From positions 4,464,001 to 4,528,000 of the forward strand of contig OY759511.1 in the NCBI GenBank assembly GCA_963662395.1: a stretch of 64,000 nt of DNA. Direction: 5' to 3'. Source of the DNA: JAPOXR01 sp963662395. GTDB taxonomy: Bacteria > Pseudomonadota > Alphaproteobacteria > Rhodobacterales > Rhodobacteraceae. A program made the translations under genes and the position numbers. Shown here piece by piece: positions 8,816 through 18,139 of this stretch. Below the pieces are notes generated by a model. It was not told the DNA's origin, did not search any database, and worked only from the letters and a program-made list of their open reading frames with translations. Position 1 is the stretch's first letter. Every line of letters starts with the position of its first letter.

Positions 8816-9904
8816 ATGGCCAACCTGAAACTGACTGATATCGGAAAGGCCTATGGCGGATCCATCGAGGTTCTCAAGAATGTCAATCTCGATGTCTCGA
8901 CCGGCGAGTTGATCGTATTCGTCGGTCCATCCGGCTGTGGCAAATCGACATTGTTGCGGATGATTGCCGGCCTGGAACGAATCACCAGCGGCACGCTCGA
9001 GATCGACGGCGTGGTGGTGAATGACGTGCCACCGGCCGAGCGCGGCATTGCAATGGTCTTCCAGTCCTATGCGCTCTATCCGCACATGACGGTCTACGAC
9101 AACATGGCATTTGCGCTGCGGCTGACCCGGAAGCCGGAGAATGAAATCAGGGAAGCCGTGCAGGCGGCGGCCGACAAGCTGCAATTGACCGACTACCTTG
9201 ACCGTCTGCCAAAGGCCCTGTCGGGTGGGCAGCGTCAGAGGGTGGCCATTGGCCGGTCGATCGTGCGCAATCCGAAGGTCTACCTGTTTGACGAGCCACT
9301 TTCGAATCTCGATGCGGCATTGCGGGTCGCCACCAGGATCGAGATCGCGCAGCTGAAAGAGCAGATGCCCGACTCGACCATGGTCTACGTGACCCATGAC
9401 CAGGTCGAAGCCATGACCCTTGCCAGCCGCATCGTGGTGCTGGCCAACAAGGGAATTGCCCAGGTCGGGTCACCGCTTGAACTCTACGAGACACCGAATT
9501 CCGAATTCGTTGCCCAGTTCATCGGCTCGCCGGCAATGAACCTGCTTCCCGGCGAAGTCGTGGGCACCGGTGGGCAGACGACCGTCAGGCTGGAAGGCGG
9601 CGGGGTCGCGCTGTCGTCAGTTCCCACGAAAGACAGCGATATGGGGCTGAAGGTAAATATCGGGATCAGGCCCGAGGATTTCCTGGAGACCGAAGGCGAT
9701 TTCATATTCCAGGGCAAGGTCGGTTTTGTCGAGGCGCTCGGCGAGGTGACCCTGCTGTATTTCGGCCAGGATACCGGGGAGGGCCAGGTACTCGGCAAGT
9801 TGCAGGGAATTCACCGGGATGTGCGCGGCAAGAATGTTCAGCTGTCGGCAGTGCCGGAAAAGGTTCACATATTCTCGAATGGCGTGTCGTTGCTGTATCG
9901 TTGA
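8816..9904 (+). CDS. aglK: sugar ABC transporter ATP-binding protein
   Basis: Cytoplasmic ATPase that powers AglFG. Walker A is GPSGCGKST, signature LSGGQRQRVAIGRSI, Walker B VYLFDEPLSNLDA, switch His VTHDQ. A C-terminal TOBE/MalK regulatory region (about residues 235-362) includes the INIGIRPEDF block. It lies 46 bp after aglG with a clear AGGAGAA ribosome site, as the last gene of the operon. Size (362) matches MalK/AglK. Such MalK-like ATPases can sometimes serve several importers. Confidence 0.88.
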   Translation: MANLKLTDIGKAYGGSIEVLKNVNLDVSTGELIVFVGPSGCGKSTLLRMIAGLERITSGTLEIDGVVVNDVPPAERGIAMVFQSYALYPHMTVYDNMAFALRLTRKPENEIREAVQAAADKLQLTDYLDRLPKALSGGQRQRVAIGRSIVRNPKVYLFDEPLSNLDAALRVATRIEIAQLKEQMPDSTMVYVTHDQVEAMTLASRIVVLANKGIAQVGSPLELYETPNSEFVAQFIGSPAMNLLPGEVVGTGGQTTVRLEGGGVALSSVPTKDSDMGLKVNIGIRPEDFLETEGDFIFQGKVGFVEALGEVTLLYFGQDTGEGQVLGKLQGIHRDVRGKNVQLSAVPEKVHIFSNGVSLLYR

Positions 9905-10127
9905 CCTGGCCACCGTGGCAACGTCGCCTCGCAATCCTTCCCGGCTTCCCGGAGAGTATCTCCGAATTCACGATTGAGCGTTGCCGCCCGCAAGGAATCC
10001 GGCAATGCGCAATGGACCGGTGCGGGGAGTTCAGCTGGCCTGCGTTTCGATGTCCGCCGCGCGGTCGTCCGGAGATGCCGATGCGATTGGAGGGAAAGAT
10101 GTGGTCAGCAGGAGTGAAATTGGTGCC

Positions 10128-10574
10128 ATGGCAGTGAATGCGGCAGGGATTGGCATCGACTGGAGATGCCGCCGGACATGGATCCGCGCATCGAAGAACA
10201 CGGGTTGGTGTCTCCTGGGATGTTCGATCGGTGATTTCGGCACCATCGCCTACTTCCAGTTCACGGGGATTGACTGGCCGACAATGGCGATCATGATCCT
10301 GGCAATCGTGAACGGGCTGCTGACCTCGATTGCCCTCGAGACACTCATCCTGGCTCGGCAAATGGATATCGGTTCTGCCTTCCGGACCGCGATCGGGATG
10401 TCCTTCATCTCGATGGTCTCCATGGAGGCGATGATGAACGCGGTTGACTGGGCGCTGACCGGCGGTGCCAGGTTGACCTGGTGGGTAGTGCCCATCATGC
10501 TGGCAGCCGGGTTCCTGACCCCGCTGCCCTACAATTACTGGCGGCTGAAGGTGTTCGGTCGCTCCTGCCACTGA
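10128..10574 (+). CDS. DUF4396 domain membrane protein
   Basis: A small integral membrane protein of about 148 residues with four likely helices (CLLGCSIGDFGTIAYFQF; MAIMILAIVNGLLTSIAL; the AIGMSFISMVSMEAMMNAV region; WWVVPIMLAAGFLTPLPYNY). The pattern and the closing LPYNYWRL match DUF4396 proteins, whose function is unknown. I started it at the ATG 10128 rather than the longer frame because the residues before it look non-coding. It stands alone between aglK and the convergent creatininase gene. Confidence 0.7.
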   Translation: MAVNAAGIGIDWRCRRTWIRASKNTGWCLLGCSIGDFGTIAYFQFTGIDWPTMAIMILAIVNGLLTSIALETLILARQMDIGSAFRTAIGMSFISMVSMEAMMNAVDWALTGGARLTWWVVPIMLAAGFLTPLPYNYWRLKVFGRSCH

Positions 10575-10592
10575 AGAGCCCGGATGGGGCAG

Positions 10593-11381
10593 CTATCCTG
10601 GAGTTGCGGAAGGAGAGAAGCGGGCCGGATCGACCTTCGCCACCGATTGCAGCAGACCGACAAATCCCCTGGCCTGATGGATGGCGGTGGTCCTTCCCTT
10701 CTCGGCCGTCGCTGCTGCGGCATTGCCGACGGTTCCGGAAGGGTTGAGATCGCTGGCAACCCAGCCATAGCTGATCGGGCCCACCGGGGGCACCGGATCA
10801 TCATCCGCGGTCGAGGAGAAATCCGCGGCCGCCTCCATGTCGACGAGATCGGGCCGGAAATGCAGCATCAGCGAGGTCTCGACATCGCCGCCATGAATTC
10901 CGATGCTCCTCTCGTGGTCGGAATAGAGGCCCGGTGGATGGCCGAAGCTGCCCCACTGGCACTTGACCACGTACATGCCGGCCTGGACTCTCAACTCCCT
11001 GGCAACGATCGATACCAGGTCGAAATTGCCGCCATGCGAATTGGCGATCACCAGCTTGCGCACGCCCGAGCGCGCAACCGAAAGGCCGATTTCCGTCCAC
11101 GCCCGGAGCGCGGTCTCGGCCGACAGGGTCAGCGTGCCACGCGACCACAGATGTTCATTCGATTTGCCGACCGACTGGATCGGCAGGATCCGGACATCCA
11201 GGTCGCTCGGAAGGATCGTTTCGACCTCGGACAGCATGCCGCCGCCGATCATGGCATCGGTACCGACCGGAAGATGCGGGCCATGCTGTTCGATGGCCGC
11301 GGTCGGCAGGATGGCAATGGTGTTCCCGATTCGGCCATCGGCAAATTCGGTGCGTCGAAATTCGTCCCAGTCATGTCGCAT
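10593..11381 (-). CDS. creatininase-family amidohydrolase
   Basis: Metal-dependent amidohydrolase of the creatininase fold, about 262 residues. Conserved blocks are AAIEQHGPHLPVGTD (metal ligands Glu, His, Asp), IANSHGGNFD and GIHGGDVETSLML (Glu ligand). The family opens cyclic amides (creatinine) or acts on formamides, so a ring-opening step is inferred but the substrate is unknown. It is the last gene of the minus-strand operon starting at 18047, 42 bp after the flavodoxin-fold gene. The ATG at 11381 (MRHDWDEF) is the most natural start. Confidence 0.85.
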   Translation of the reverse strand: MRHDWDEFRRTEFADGRIGNTIAILPTAAIEQHGPHLPVGTDAMIGGGMLSEVETILPSDLDVRILPIQSVGKSNEHLWSRGTLTLSAETALRAWTEIGLSVARSGVRKLVIANSHGGNFDLVSIVARELRVQAGMYVVKCQWGSFGHPPGLYSDHERSIGIHGGDVETSLMLHFRPDLVDMEAAADFSSTADDDPVPPVGPISYGWVASDLNPSGTVGNAAAATAEKGRTTAIHQARGFVGLLQSVAKVDPARFSPSATPG

Positions 11382-11422
11382 TGTCTTTTCCTTGGCCTGT
11401 TGTTCTCGGTGATATCCGGGCA

Positions 11423-12019
11423 TCAACCGATCAGCCTGTCCATGGCACGGGCCACCCGGCCGAGATGCCGTTTCCTGCTGGTATCGGTCGATGAATCCAT
11501 CCGGTAATGTGCGGCAAACGCCGTCCTGGCACCCCGTGCACAGAGGGGACGAAGCCCCCGGAGGAGGGTCCTCTTGCCGGGAGCGCCGACGAAGAAGGTC
11601 CAGGCCCGGCTGGCCCCACAGGTGGTGAAGGCGCCAAACCTGGTGACATGTTGCAGACCAGGCCTGATGGCACCCTTCCCGTCTGCCGGCATGTGGAAGG
11701 CAGCGCCCGGCAACATGGTCCGGTCAAGCCACCCCTTCAGCATGGCCGGCAGGCCGTACCACCAGGTGGGGTAGACAAGGATCAGCGTGTCGCACCATTC
11801 GATATCGGCGACAAGGTCGGCCACCGGCTCCCGGTTGGCAGGAGCGTTCAGGTAGCATTCGAGCTCTGGCCCCGTCATGACCGGCGAGAAGTCGCTGCCA
11901 TAGAGGTCGGCAACCCGGGTTTCACATTCGGCCCTTGTCAGCCGGTCCAGCACGACCTGCAGGACGGCGGCGGTAAAGCTCTCCGGGTCCGGATGGCAGT
12001 AGACAACCAGGGCTTTCAT
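11423..12019 (-). CDS. flavodoxin-fold NAD(P)H dehydrogenase (quinone)-like protein
   Basis: FMN-dependent NAD(P)H oxidoreductase of the KefF/MdaB/NQO group (198 residues). The N-terminus MKALVVYCHPDPESFTAAVL is the characteristic flavodoxin_2 start. The block around ADIEWCDTLILVYPTWWYGLPAML includes the FMN-contact aromatic residues. Its ATG overlaps the stop of the upstream paralogue (ATGA at 12019). Two tandem copies in one operon suggest separate roles or a heteromeric flavoprotein, perhaps supplying reduced flavin to another step. Confidence 0.82.
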   Translation of the reverse strand: MKALVVYCHPDPESFTAAVLQVVLDRLTRAECETRVADLYGSDFSPVMTGPELECYLNAPANREPVADLVADIEWCDTLILVYPTWWYGLPAMLKGWLDRTMLPGAAFHMPADGKGAIRPGLQHVTRFGAFTTCGASRAWTFFVGAPGKRTLLRGLRPLCARGARTAFAAHYRMDSSTDTSRKRHLGRVARAMDRLIG

Positions 12020-12597
12020 CAGAAGCGAGCCATCTCGACCCTGACCCGTTCGACAAAGGCTTCCCTCCGGTGCTGGTCGGCCCGGTTCATGTCATAAAGC
12101 GCCAGGTAGCGCAGCTTGTCCGGCTGACAGTAGAAGCGGACTGCACCGCAGACGATCCGGCGGGGTGGATCAAGCACCCCCATGGCGCGCAGCCTGGTGC
12201 CGCCATAGGTCGTCACCGCGGCAAGCTTGCGAATATTCATCAGATTCGGCACAACCTTGCCATCTTCGAGCCGGAATGCCACGCCGGGGACACAGACGCG
12301 GTCGAAGAATCCCTTGAGAATGGCCGGGAATCCGAAAATCCACACCGGAAAGACCAGCACCAGCGCATCGGCCTTGCGCAATCGTTCCACGTAGCCGGTG
12401 ACTGGCCGGGTGTTGATGTCCGGGTCGTGGTATTCCCTTCGCTCGCGGGCGGTCAGGATGGGCGAGAACCTCTCGGCATGGAGGTCGCAATCGTCAACCT
12501 CCCAGCCATTCGCCTCCAGCGTCCCGGTGACAACCGAATGGAGGGCAGCCGAGAAGCTCTCGGCAACCGGGTGGGCAAACAGGACCAGCGCGCGCAT
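12019..12597 (-). CDS. flavodoxin-fold NAD(P)H dehydrogenase-like protein (paralogue)
   Basis: Second flavodoxin_2 protein, 192 residues, starting MRALVLFAHPVAESFSAALH and containing RLRKADALVLVFPVWIFGFP, the FMN-binding loop. It is clearly related to, but diverged from, the next gene. Both junctions are 4-base ATGA overlaps, so it is translationally coupled to the FAD-linked oxidoreductase before it. Known relatives reduce quinones, azo or nitro compounds. The in-pathway role here is inferred only. Confidence 0.82.
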   Translation of the reverse strand: MRALVLFAHPVAESFSAALHSVVTGTLEANGWEVDDCDLHAERFSPILTARERREYHDPDINTRPVTGYVERLRKADALVLVFPVWIFGFPAILKGFFDRVCVPGVAFRLEDGKVVPNLMNIRKLAAVTTYGGTRLRAMGVLDPPRRIVCGAVRFYCQPDKLRYLALYDMNRADQHRREAFVERVRVEMARF

Positions 12598-13997
12598 CAG
12601 GGTGTCGGCAGCAGGCCCGGATAGGCATACATCCGGGAGAAATCCCAGTCCGGATTGTCCCAGGCAATCATCTTGCCCGGGTTGAGCAGCCCCTTGGGGT
12701 CGGCCTCGCGCTTGAAGGCGAGCTGGCGCTCGTCGACCGTCTGCCGGCCGCCCTCCTCGAGCGTGTACCGGTGCGGGTTGAAGATCATGCAGCCCATCTC
12801 CTCGTGGATGCGAACGATCTCGTCCAGCCGTTCCTCGGTGGTGAATTTCACGATGGGCAGGCCGGCAAACATGGCCTTGCCGCCCTCCCGGATGACCTCG
12901 AGATGCTGCAGGACTTCCTCGCCGAATTCACGGCGGACATTCTCCACCAGCTCGAAATGGACCGGGTAGCGATAGCGAACCTGCAGATAGGTGATCGACG
13001 GATCCACGCGGATCGCCCGCAGGGTCGTATGGTTCCATCCATATTCGAAAACCGGGCCAGGGTCGCGGGACCAGTCATTCCGGTCGGTCCGGTAGATCAC
13101 CTTCGCTTCCGGACGCCCGGCGGTGAAGGTCAGGAACCCGTCAAGCGAGTGCGGTGCGACCATCAATGCCACGATATTGGTGTCCCTGGAGACATGCGGT
13201 CGCAGCCGGGGGAAATAGTCATGGGCGATCGGCGCCTCGAACGGTGTTGCCAGCTTGATCAGGATTCCATCCTGGTTGGCCAGGTCGATGGCAAAACGGG
13301 CGCTGTCCATGAAATCGTCGAATGCCACGAACATTCCGACCCAGTCATAGGCCGGCGCCAGCGGCATCTCGATTTCGGTGATGATGCCATTGGTCCCGTA
13401 GGCATGCGATACCCGGGGCAATTCGTCGCCGGTGAATTCGAGAATCCTCGGCTTCTCCTCCATGGTTGCCACCCGCAGGCGGATGATGTTGCCATGATCC
13501 CGAAGCTGGCCCCAGGTGCAGGACCCGACGCCGCCGGAGCCGCCGGCAATGAAGCCGCCGATCGAGGCCGTCGCCCAAGTCGACGAGAACATGCGAATCT
13601 CCTGGCCGGAATGTTGCCTGCACTGCTCGTCCAGTTCCCGCAACAGGCAGCCGGGCTCGACAATGACCCGCCCCGGGCAGATCTCCCTGACCGCCGACAG
13701 GTGCCGCATATGCATGACGCAACCACCGGCCAGCGGCATGGCCTGGCCGTAATTCCCGGTGCCGGCTCCCCTGGTGGTGACCGGCACATCGTGACGGTAA
13801 CAGGTGGCCAGCACTTCCAGCACCTCGTCTTCCGATCTCGGATTGACAACGAAATCGGCCTCGACATGGTCAAGCCGGTCCTTCAGTACCGGTGAGTACC
13901 AGAAGAAATCTCGGCTCTTGGCCCTGGTCGTGGCCGGGTTGCCGTCAATGTCGAGATGTTGCAGCGCATCCCTTGCGGCGGCGGTTGCGGGTGTCAT
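12597..13997 (-). CDS. FAD-binding (PCMH/GlcD-like) oxidoreductase
   Basis: A 466-residue flavin-dependent dehydrogenase/oxidase of the VAO/PCMH superfamily. The FAD PP-loop region VTTRGAGTGNYGQAMPLAGG lies at about residues 73-92, with a second FAD block STWATASIGGFIAGGSGGVG at about 139-158. A C-terminal FAD-oxidase domain ends with PKGLLNPGKM, the typical closing motif of GlcD/lactate-dehydrogenase relatives. It sits between the deaminase (ATGA overlap) and the flavodoxin-fold genes. It probably oxidises a hydroxylated or reduced ring intermediate. The substrate is unknown. Confidence 0.83.
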   Translation of the reverse strand: MTPATAAARDALQHLDIDGNPATTRAKSRDFFWYSPVLKDRLDHVEADFVVNPRSEDEVLEVLATCYRHDVPVTTRGAGTGNYGQAMPLAGGCVMHMRHLSAVREICPGRVIVEPGCLLRELDEQCRQHSGQEIRMFSSTWATASIGGFIAGGSGGVGSCTWGQLRDHGNIIRLRVATMEEKPRILEFTGDELPRVSHAYGTNGIITEIEMPLAPAYDWVGMFVAFDDFMDSARFAIDLANQDGILIKLATPFEAPIAHDYFPRLRPHVSRDTNIVALMVAPHSLDGFLTFTAGRPEAKVIYRTDRNDWSRDPGPVFEYGWNHTTLRAIRVDPSITYLQVRYRYPVHFELVENVRREFGEEVLQHLEVIREGGKAMFAGLPIVKFTTEERLDEIVRIHEEMGCMIFNPHRYTLEEGGRQTVDERQLAFKREADPKGLLNPGKMIAWDNPDWDFSRMYAYPGLLPTP

Positions 13998-15262
13998 GTG
14001 ACCTCCATCAGATCGTCCAGTTCGCGATAGTCGGGCAGCGTCCGGTCGATGGCGCGGCCACCCCGAACCACCACCCGGTCCGATTGCGGCCGGGGCAGCA
14101 TCTCCGACCAGTTTCTTGCATTGCAGATCATGAAATCGGCCGGAGCACCCACCTGCAGGTGGGTGCAGGCAAACCCGCAGAGCCGGTTCGGTATGCGGGC
14201 AAAGGAATCGAACCAGGGCAGATCACTGTGATCAAGATGGCAGATCCGGGTTGCCTCGCGGATCACCTCGATCATGTCCAGGTCGCCATGGGCGTAGAAC
14301 GGATCCCGGGTATTGTCCGATGCGAAGGCGACATCGATTCCGCGGGCCATCATTTCGTGGACGAGGGTAACGCCGCGCCAGCGGGGCGTGCGCCCATCCT
14401 GCCGGTCCTGCAGATACATGTTGCACATGGGCAGCGACACCACGGCAAGGCCGGCCTCGGCAACCCGGTCGAGGCACCAGCCGGCATCCGCGTCCGGATA
14501 CAGGGCCAGCGAGCAGCAATGTCCGACCACAACCTGCCGTCGGTAATCGTTGCGAAGCACCGCACCGGCGATCATTGACAGCGTGCGGACCGAGCCATCC
14601 GATGACTCGTCGACATGGAAATCGGCATCCATCCCCAGTTCGGCGGCCGTCGAAAAGAACAGGTCCAGCCGCTGTGCAAGATCCGGCATGGGAAAGGTGA
14701 CGCAGCCGAGCACCCCGCCATGCCTGGCAGCAGTCTCGGCAATGTCGCGGAAATCACCCTCCTCATCGACTGCATCGACTCCGAGTATGGTGACCGCCTG
14801 CAGGTCGATCCTGCCTGCCCATTCGACGCGGACCCGGTCAAAAACCGGCCAGGTGATCCGGTGCTGGGGAGCGGCCGAGTCCAGGTGGGTCCGGATGGCC
14901 CGTGTGCCATGGGAATAGGCGCAGCGCAGCGAGAATTCCATCCGGCGTTGCACATCCGCGGCCGTCCAGTTGGCGGTGCGGTCTTCCTTGACCGCCGCCA
15001 GAGCCGAGTCGAAGGTGCCGTTCCGGTTCGGTGCCCGCGGCCAGATATGCCCTTTGTCCAGATGCGTGTGCATGTCGGTCGGGAGCGGAAGCACCACCGC
15101 ACCGCGGCCATCCACCTCCGGCCCTTCATGCGGCTCGCAGATCCGCCCGCCGTCAACATGAAGGGCTGACAATTCGCCGAACGGGTCCGAGCCGATGCCG
15201 GCAAGCCGGATATTGACGATACGGTAGCGCGAGGCCTCGGGTAGTTGCAGAAAATCCTTCAT
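13994..15262 (-). CDS. cytosine-deaminase-like amidohydrolase
   Basis: Zinc/iron amidohydrolase of the CodA type, about 422 residues. Visible catalytic elements are the HxH motif in MHTHLDKGH, FHVDESSD (metal His and catalytic Glu), VGHCCSLA (His) and ASDNTRDPF (Asp). Substrates in this family include cytosine, isocytosine, creatinine and other cyclic amidines. I started it at ATG 15262 (MKDFLQLP), which overlaps the permease stop (ATGA). The coupling to an NMT1/ThiY-type importer suggests it acts on the imported molecule. Confidence 0.85.
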   Translation of the reverse strand: MKDFLQLPEASRYRIVNIRLAGIGSDPFGELSALHVDGGRICEPHEGPEVDGRGAVVLPLPTDMHTHLDKGHIWPRAPNRNGTFDSALAAVKEDRTANWTAADVQRRMEFSLRCAYSHGTRAIRTHLDSAAPQHRITWPVFDRVRVEWAGRIDLQAVTILGVDAVDEEGDFRDIAETAARHGGVLGCVTFPMPDLAQRLDLFFSTAAELGMDADFHVDESSDGSVRTLSMIAGAVLRNDYRRQVVVGHCCSLALYPDADAGWCLDRVAEAGLAVVSLPMCNMYLQDRQDGRTPRWRGVTLVHEMMARGIDVAFASDNTRDPFYAHGDLDMIEVIREATRICHLDHSDLPWFDSFARIPNRLCGFACTHLQVGAPADFMICNARNWSEMLPRPQSDRVVVRGGRAIDRTLPDYRELDDLMEVT

Positions 15263-16140
15263 GTGTCGTGCTTGATGGCACTCTCGTGCCACTTGTGAAG
15301 GAGAAGATGGCTGACCACGGACAGGATGGTGAAGATCATCACCCCGGTTGCGGCAATCAGGATCAGGGCGGCAAACATCAGTGGTATGTTCAGTCGGTAG
15401 CCAGCCTCCAGGATGGTAAAGGCCAGGCCGGACCCGATTCCGCCGGTCCCGGCCACGAACTCGGCGACCACGGCGCCGATCAGCGCCAATCCACCGGCAA
15501 TTCTCAGCCCGCCAAGAAAATAGGGAAGCGCGGTCGGTATTTGCAGATGCAGGAGTTGTTGCCAGCGGGATGCTCCGTAGATGCGAAACAGATCCCGAAG
15601 GTTGTGATCTGCAGAATTCAGCCCCAGCGCGGTGTTGGAAAGGATCGGGAAAAAGGCCACGATCCAGGCGCAGATGAGCAGGCCGACGATCTTGCTGTCA
15701 ACATAGATGAAGATCAGCGGAGCGATGGCAATGATGGGCGTGACCTGCAGGATCACCGCATAGGGGAACAGCGACATCTGGATGAAGCGTGACTGGGTAA
15801 ACAGGATGGCAAGGCCGGCACCGCCAATCACCGCCACGGTGAGTGCCAGGATGGTGATCCGAAGCGTGACCACCAGCGCATCGAGCAGCAATTCCCAATC
15901 GTCGATCAGGGTGGACAGGACCAGACCGGGACTCGGGAGAATGTAATGCTGGATCTCGTTCCAGTAGACGATCCGGTCCCAGAGCCAGATCGTCAGCACG
16001 AACACTATGGCCGGCAGGAACCATTTCCCGACCCGCTCGAGGGCGGCGCGACGAAGTCTCTTCCGTTCCTCGTCATCAAGTCGGGCACCGGCCCGGCCCG
16101 ATTCGGGAAGGATTGAGCCGGTTGGATTTCTGTCAGCCAT
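15259..16140 (-). CDS. ABC transporter permease, SsuC/TauC/ThiX type
   Basis: Inner-membrane permease (293 residues) with a basic cytoplasmic N-terminus, about six membrane helices and the EAA loop (NLRDLFRIYGASRWQQLLHL). The sequence class is that of nitrate/taurine/sulfonate/HMP importers. It shares an ATGA overlap with the deaminase gene and follows the ATPase by 22 bp. Together with the ATPase and the NMT1-like binding protein it forms a complete importer. Confidence 0.87.
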   Translation of the reverse strand: MADRNPTGSILPESGRAGARLDDEERKRLRRAALERVGKWFLPAIVFVLTIWLWDRIVYWNEIQHYILPSPGLVLSTLIDDWELLLDALVVTLRITILALTVAVIGGAGLAILFTQSRFIQMSLFPYAVILQVTPIIAIAPLIFIYVDSKIVGLLICAWIVAFFPILSNTALGLNSADHNLRDLFRIYGASRWQQLLHLQIPTALPYFLGGLRIAGGLALIGAVVAEFVAGTGGIGSGLAFTILEAGYRLNIPLMFAALILIAATGVMIFTILSVVSHLLLHKWHESAIKHDT

Positions 16141-16162
16141 TACCGTTCACCTTTCGCCGCTC

Positions 16163-16945
16163 TCAACCAGTTGGCGCCGCCGGAAATTCATCGGAATCCT
16201 GCATCGAGTTCCTCAGCGCCTCCGAGGTTGTCCTGCAATAATTGGTATAATCGCGGGAAGTGCGGAACATGTCATCCCTCGGGTAGGGGGCATCGACCGC
16301 CAGTTCCTGGATCACCCTGCCAGGCCTGGCAGCCATGACCGCGATCCGGCTCGACAGGAAGACGCTTTCGAATACCGAGTGGGTCACGAAGATGATGGTG
16401 CAGTCCAGCGCGTCCTTCAATGCAAGCAGGTCGTTGTTCAGCTTGAACCGGGTAATCTCGTCGAGGGCGGCGAAAGGCTCATCCATCAGGATGATGCGCG
16501 GATGGGTGGCCAGCGCCCTGGCAATCGATACTCGCATCTTCATTCCGCCCGAGAGTTCCCGCGGGTAGCTCCCGGCAAAACTCTCGAGCCCGACCAGCGA
16601 CAATGCCTCGTGGATGGTGTCCCTGACCGATCCGAATGATCTTCCCTTCAGCCGGAAGGGCAGCCACACGTTTCGCTCGATGGTGGCCCATGGCATGAGG
16701 GTGGGCTCCTGGAACACGAAGCCGATATCGTGGTCGCCATGATCGACATGCCAGGCGATCTGGCCGGTGGTCGGAACCGTCAGACCGGCAATCAGGCGCA
16801 GGGCCGTGGACTTGCCGCAGCCGGACGGGCCCAGCAGGCTGACAAAATCCCCTTCACTGACCGTGAGGGACATGCCGCGCAAGGCTTCGACCTTGCCGGC
16901 AAAGGTCTTTCCGACATTCGTCAGCGACAGCAGTTTCTGTGGCAC
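16163..16945 (-). CDS. ABC transporter ATP-binding protein, SsuB/TauB/ThiZ type
   Basis: ATPase of the nitrate/sulfonate/HMP importer class, 260 residues. Walker A GPSGCGKST, Q-loop GFVFQEPTLMPW (the PTLMPW form is typical of this class), signature LSGGMKMRVSIARAL, Walker B IILMDEPFAALDE, switch VTHSV. It lies between the binding-protein and permease genes on the same strand. Confidence 0.88.
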   Translation of the reverse strand: MPQKLLSLTNVGKTFAGKVEALRGMSLTVSEGDFVSLLGPSGCGKSTALRLIAGLTVPTTGQIAWHVDHGDHDIGFVFQEPTLMPWATIERNVWLPFRLKGRSFGSVRDTIHEALSLVGLESFAGSYPRELSGGMKMRVSIARALATHPRIILMDEPFAALDEITRFKLNNDLLALKDALDCTIIFVTHSVFESVFLSSRIAVMAARPGRVIQELAVDAPYPRDDMFRTSRDYTNYCRTTSEALRNSMQDSDEFPAAPTG

Positions 16946-17060
16946 GAGTGGGTATCCTGACCGTACTGGGACATCTCCGGGAAACGTCGGAGACTGTCAG
17001 CAGGCAGCTCTTCCCGAAGGTGCTGCCTGCTGCAACTCGTCCAGTCGAAAAGGGAGCCTG

Positions 17061-18047
17061 TTACTTCAGGTCCATCCCGACGCCCTGCCCGGAAAACTCG
17101 GTGGTAAAGGAGGCCCTCCAGTCAACGCCGCCGTCAACCACGCCGGCCCCGACCATCTTGTCGAAGAAGTCGCCGACCTTGGCTTCGGTGATCACGCCGA
17201 TGCCATGCTCAAGGGCGTCACCCGAATCGACGATTCCAGCCTCGTGCATCTTGCCGATGGCAAAGGCGATCTTGTCGTCGGACATCTCCGGGTTGTGAGC
17301 CTTTATCAGTTCATTGGCCGCCGAAGAGTCGCCATAGAGATAGTTGTACCAACCCTTGATCGAACCATCGACGAAACAGCTGACCACCTCGGGCCTGTTG
17401 GCAATGGTGTCAGCCATGGTTTCGATGGTGGTGGCATAGGTGGAGTATCCGGCATCGGCGATCAGGAATACCATCGGCGTGAAGCCACCCTCCTTTTCGA
17501 CCACGTAGGGCTCCGATGACAGGTAGCCTTGCATGCCCAGATTGTCGTCGACCAGGAATGGCGCCGGGTTGAAGGTGTACGGACGGCGCTGTTCCTCGGT
17601 AAAGCCGTAATCGGCCATCATCCAGCGGTAATAGGAACGGAAGCCGTTATCGCCGATCAGCAGGGTCAGGTTCTTGAGATCCTCGAATGTCGAGGCCTTG
17701 CCCGGGTGAGCCAGGATGACCTGCGGGTGCTTCTGGAAAATGGCGGCAACGGACACCACCGGTATCCCCTGTTCCACGGCGCTGAAGGCCTGGAGCATGT
17801 CGCCGCCCATGTGGAACTGGATCTTGTCGGCGATCATCAATGCCCGGTTGTTGACCTGCGGCCCGCCCGGAACGATCTCGACGTCAAGCCCGCAGGCAGC
17901 ATAGGTGCCGTCGGCGACCGACTGGTAGAACCCGCCATGTTCCGCCTGGGCAAGCCAGTTGGTGCCGAAGGCGACCTTCTCCATGGCAAATGACGACGAA
18001 GCGCCAATTGCTGCGACTGCCGCCAGGGCAATTGACCTGAAACGCAT
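17061..18047 (-). CDS. NMT1/ThiY-like substrate-binding protein
   Basis: Periplasmic binding protein, about 328 residues, first gene of the minus-strand operon. The signal peptide is MRFRSIALAAVAAIGASSSFA, cleaved before MEKVAFG. FGTNWLAQAEHGGFYQSVADG is the typical opening of the NMT1/ThiY domain (trimmed here to the motif around WxxxAEHGG). This class binds pyrimidines such as HMP precursors, or alkanesulfonates/nitrate. I chose ATG 18047 because a GGGGG ribosome site precedes it and the upstream frame looks non-coding. A heterocyclic ligand is inferred from the deaminase and creatininase genes. Confidence 0.85.
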   Translation of the reverse strand: MRFRSIALAAVAAIGASSSFAMEKVAFGTNWLAQAEHGGFYQSVADGTYAACGLDVEIVPGGPQVNNRALMIADKIQFHMGGDMLQAFSAVEQGIPVVSVAAIFQKHPQVILAHPGKASTFEDLKNLTLLIGDNGFRSYYRWMMADYGFTEEQRRPYTFNPAPFLVDDNLGMQGYLSSEPYVVEKEGGFTPMVFLIADAGYSTYATTIETMADTIANRPEVVSCFVDGSIKGWYNYLYGDSSAANELIKAHNPEMSDDKIAFAIGKMHEAGIVDSGDALEHGIGVITEAKVGDFFDKMVGAGVVDGGVDWRASFTTEFSGQGVGMDLK

Positions 18048-18122
18048 CTGAATACCCCCTTTTTCATCCAATTGAATTGTCTTGTGCCGCCGGACCGGGA
18101 TGTCCCCTCGACGGATTGCCCG

Positions 18123-18139
18123 GTCATTACATGAATGAC
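18123..18139. promoter_or_regulatory. operator-like palindrome GTCATT-acatg-AATGAC
   Basis: A perfect 6-bp inverted repeat with a 5-base spacer, in the divergent region between the binding-protein operon and ridA. It overlaps the candidate -10 of the minus-strand promoter, a position expected for a repressor site (GntR-like dyad spacing). No regulator gene is nearby. Confidence 0.5.

Noticed and set aside
12771..13895. 374-residue plus-strand open frame
   Set aside because: Antisense to the FAD-binding oxidoreductase, with no recognisable domain.
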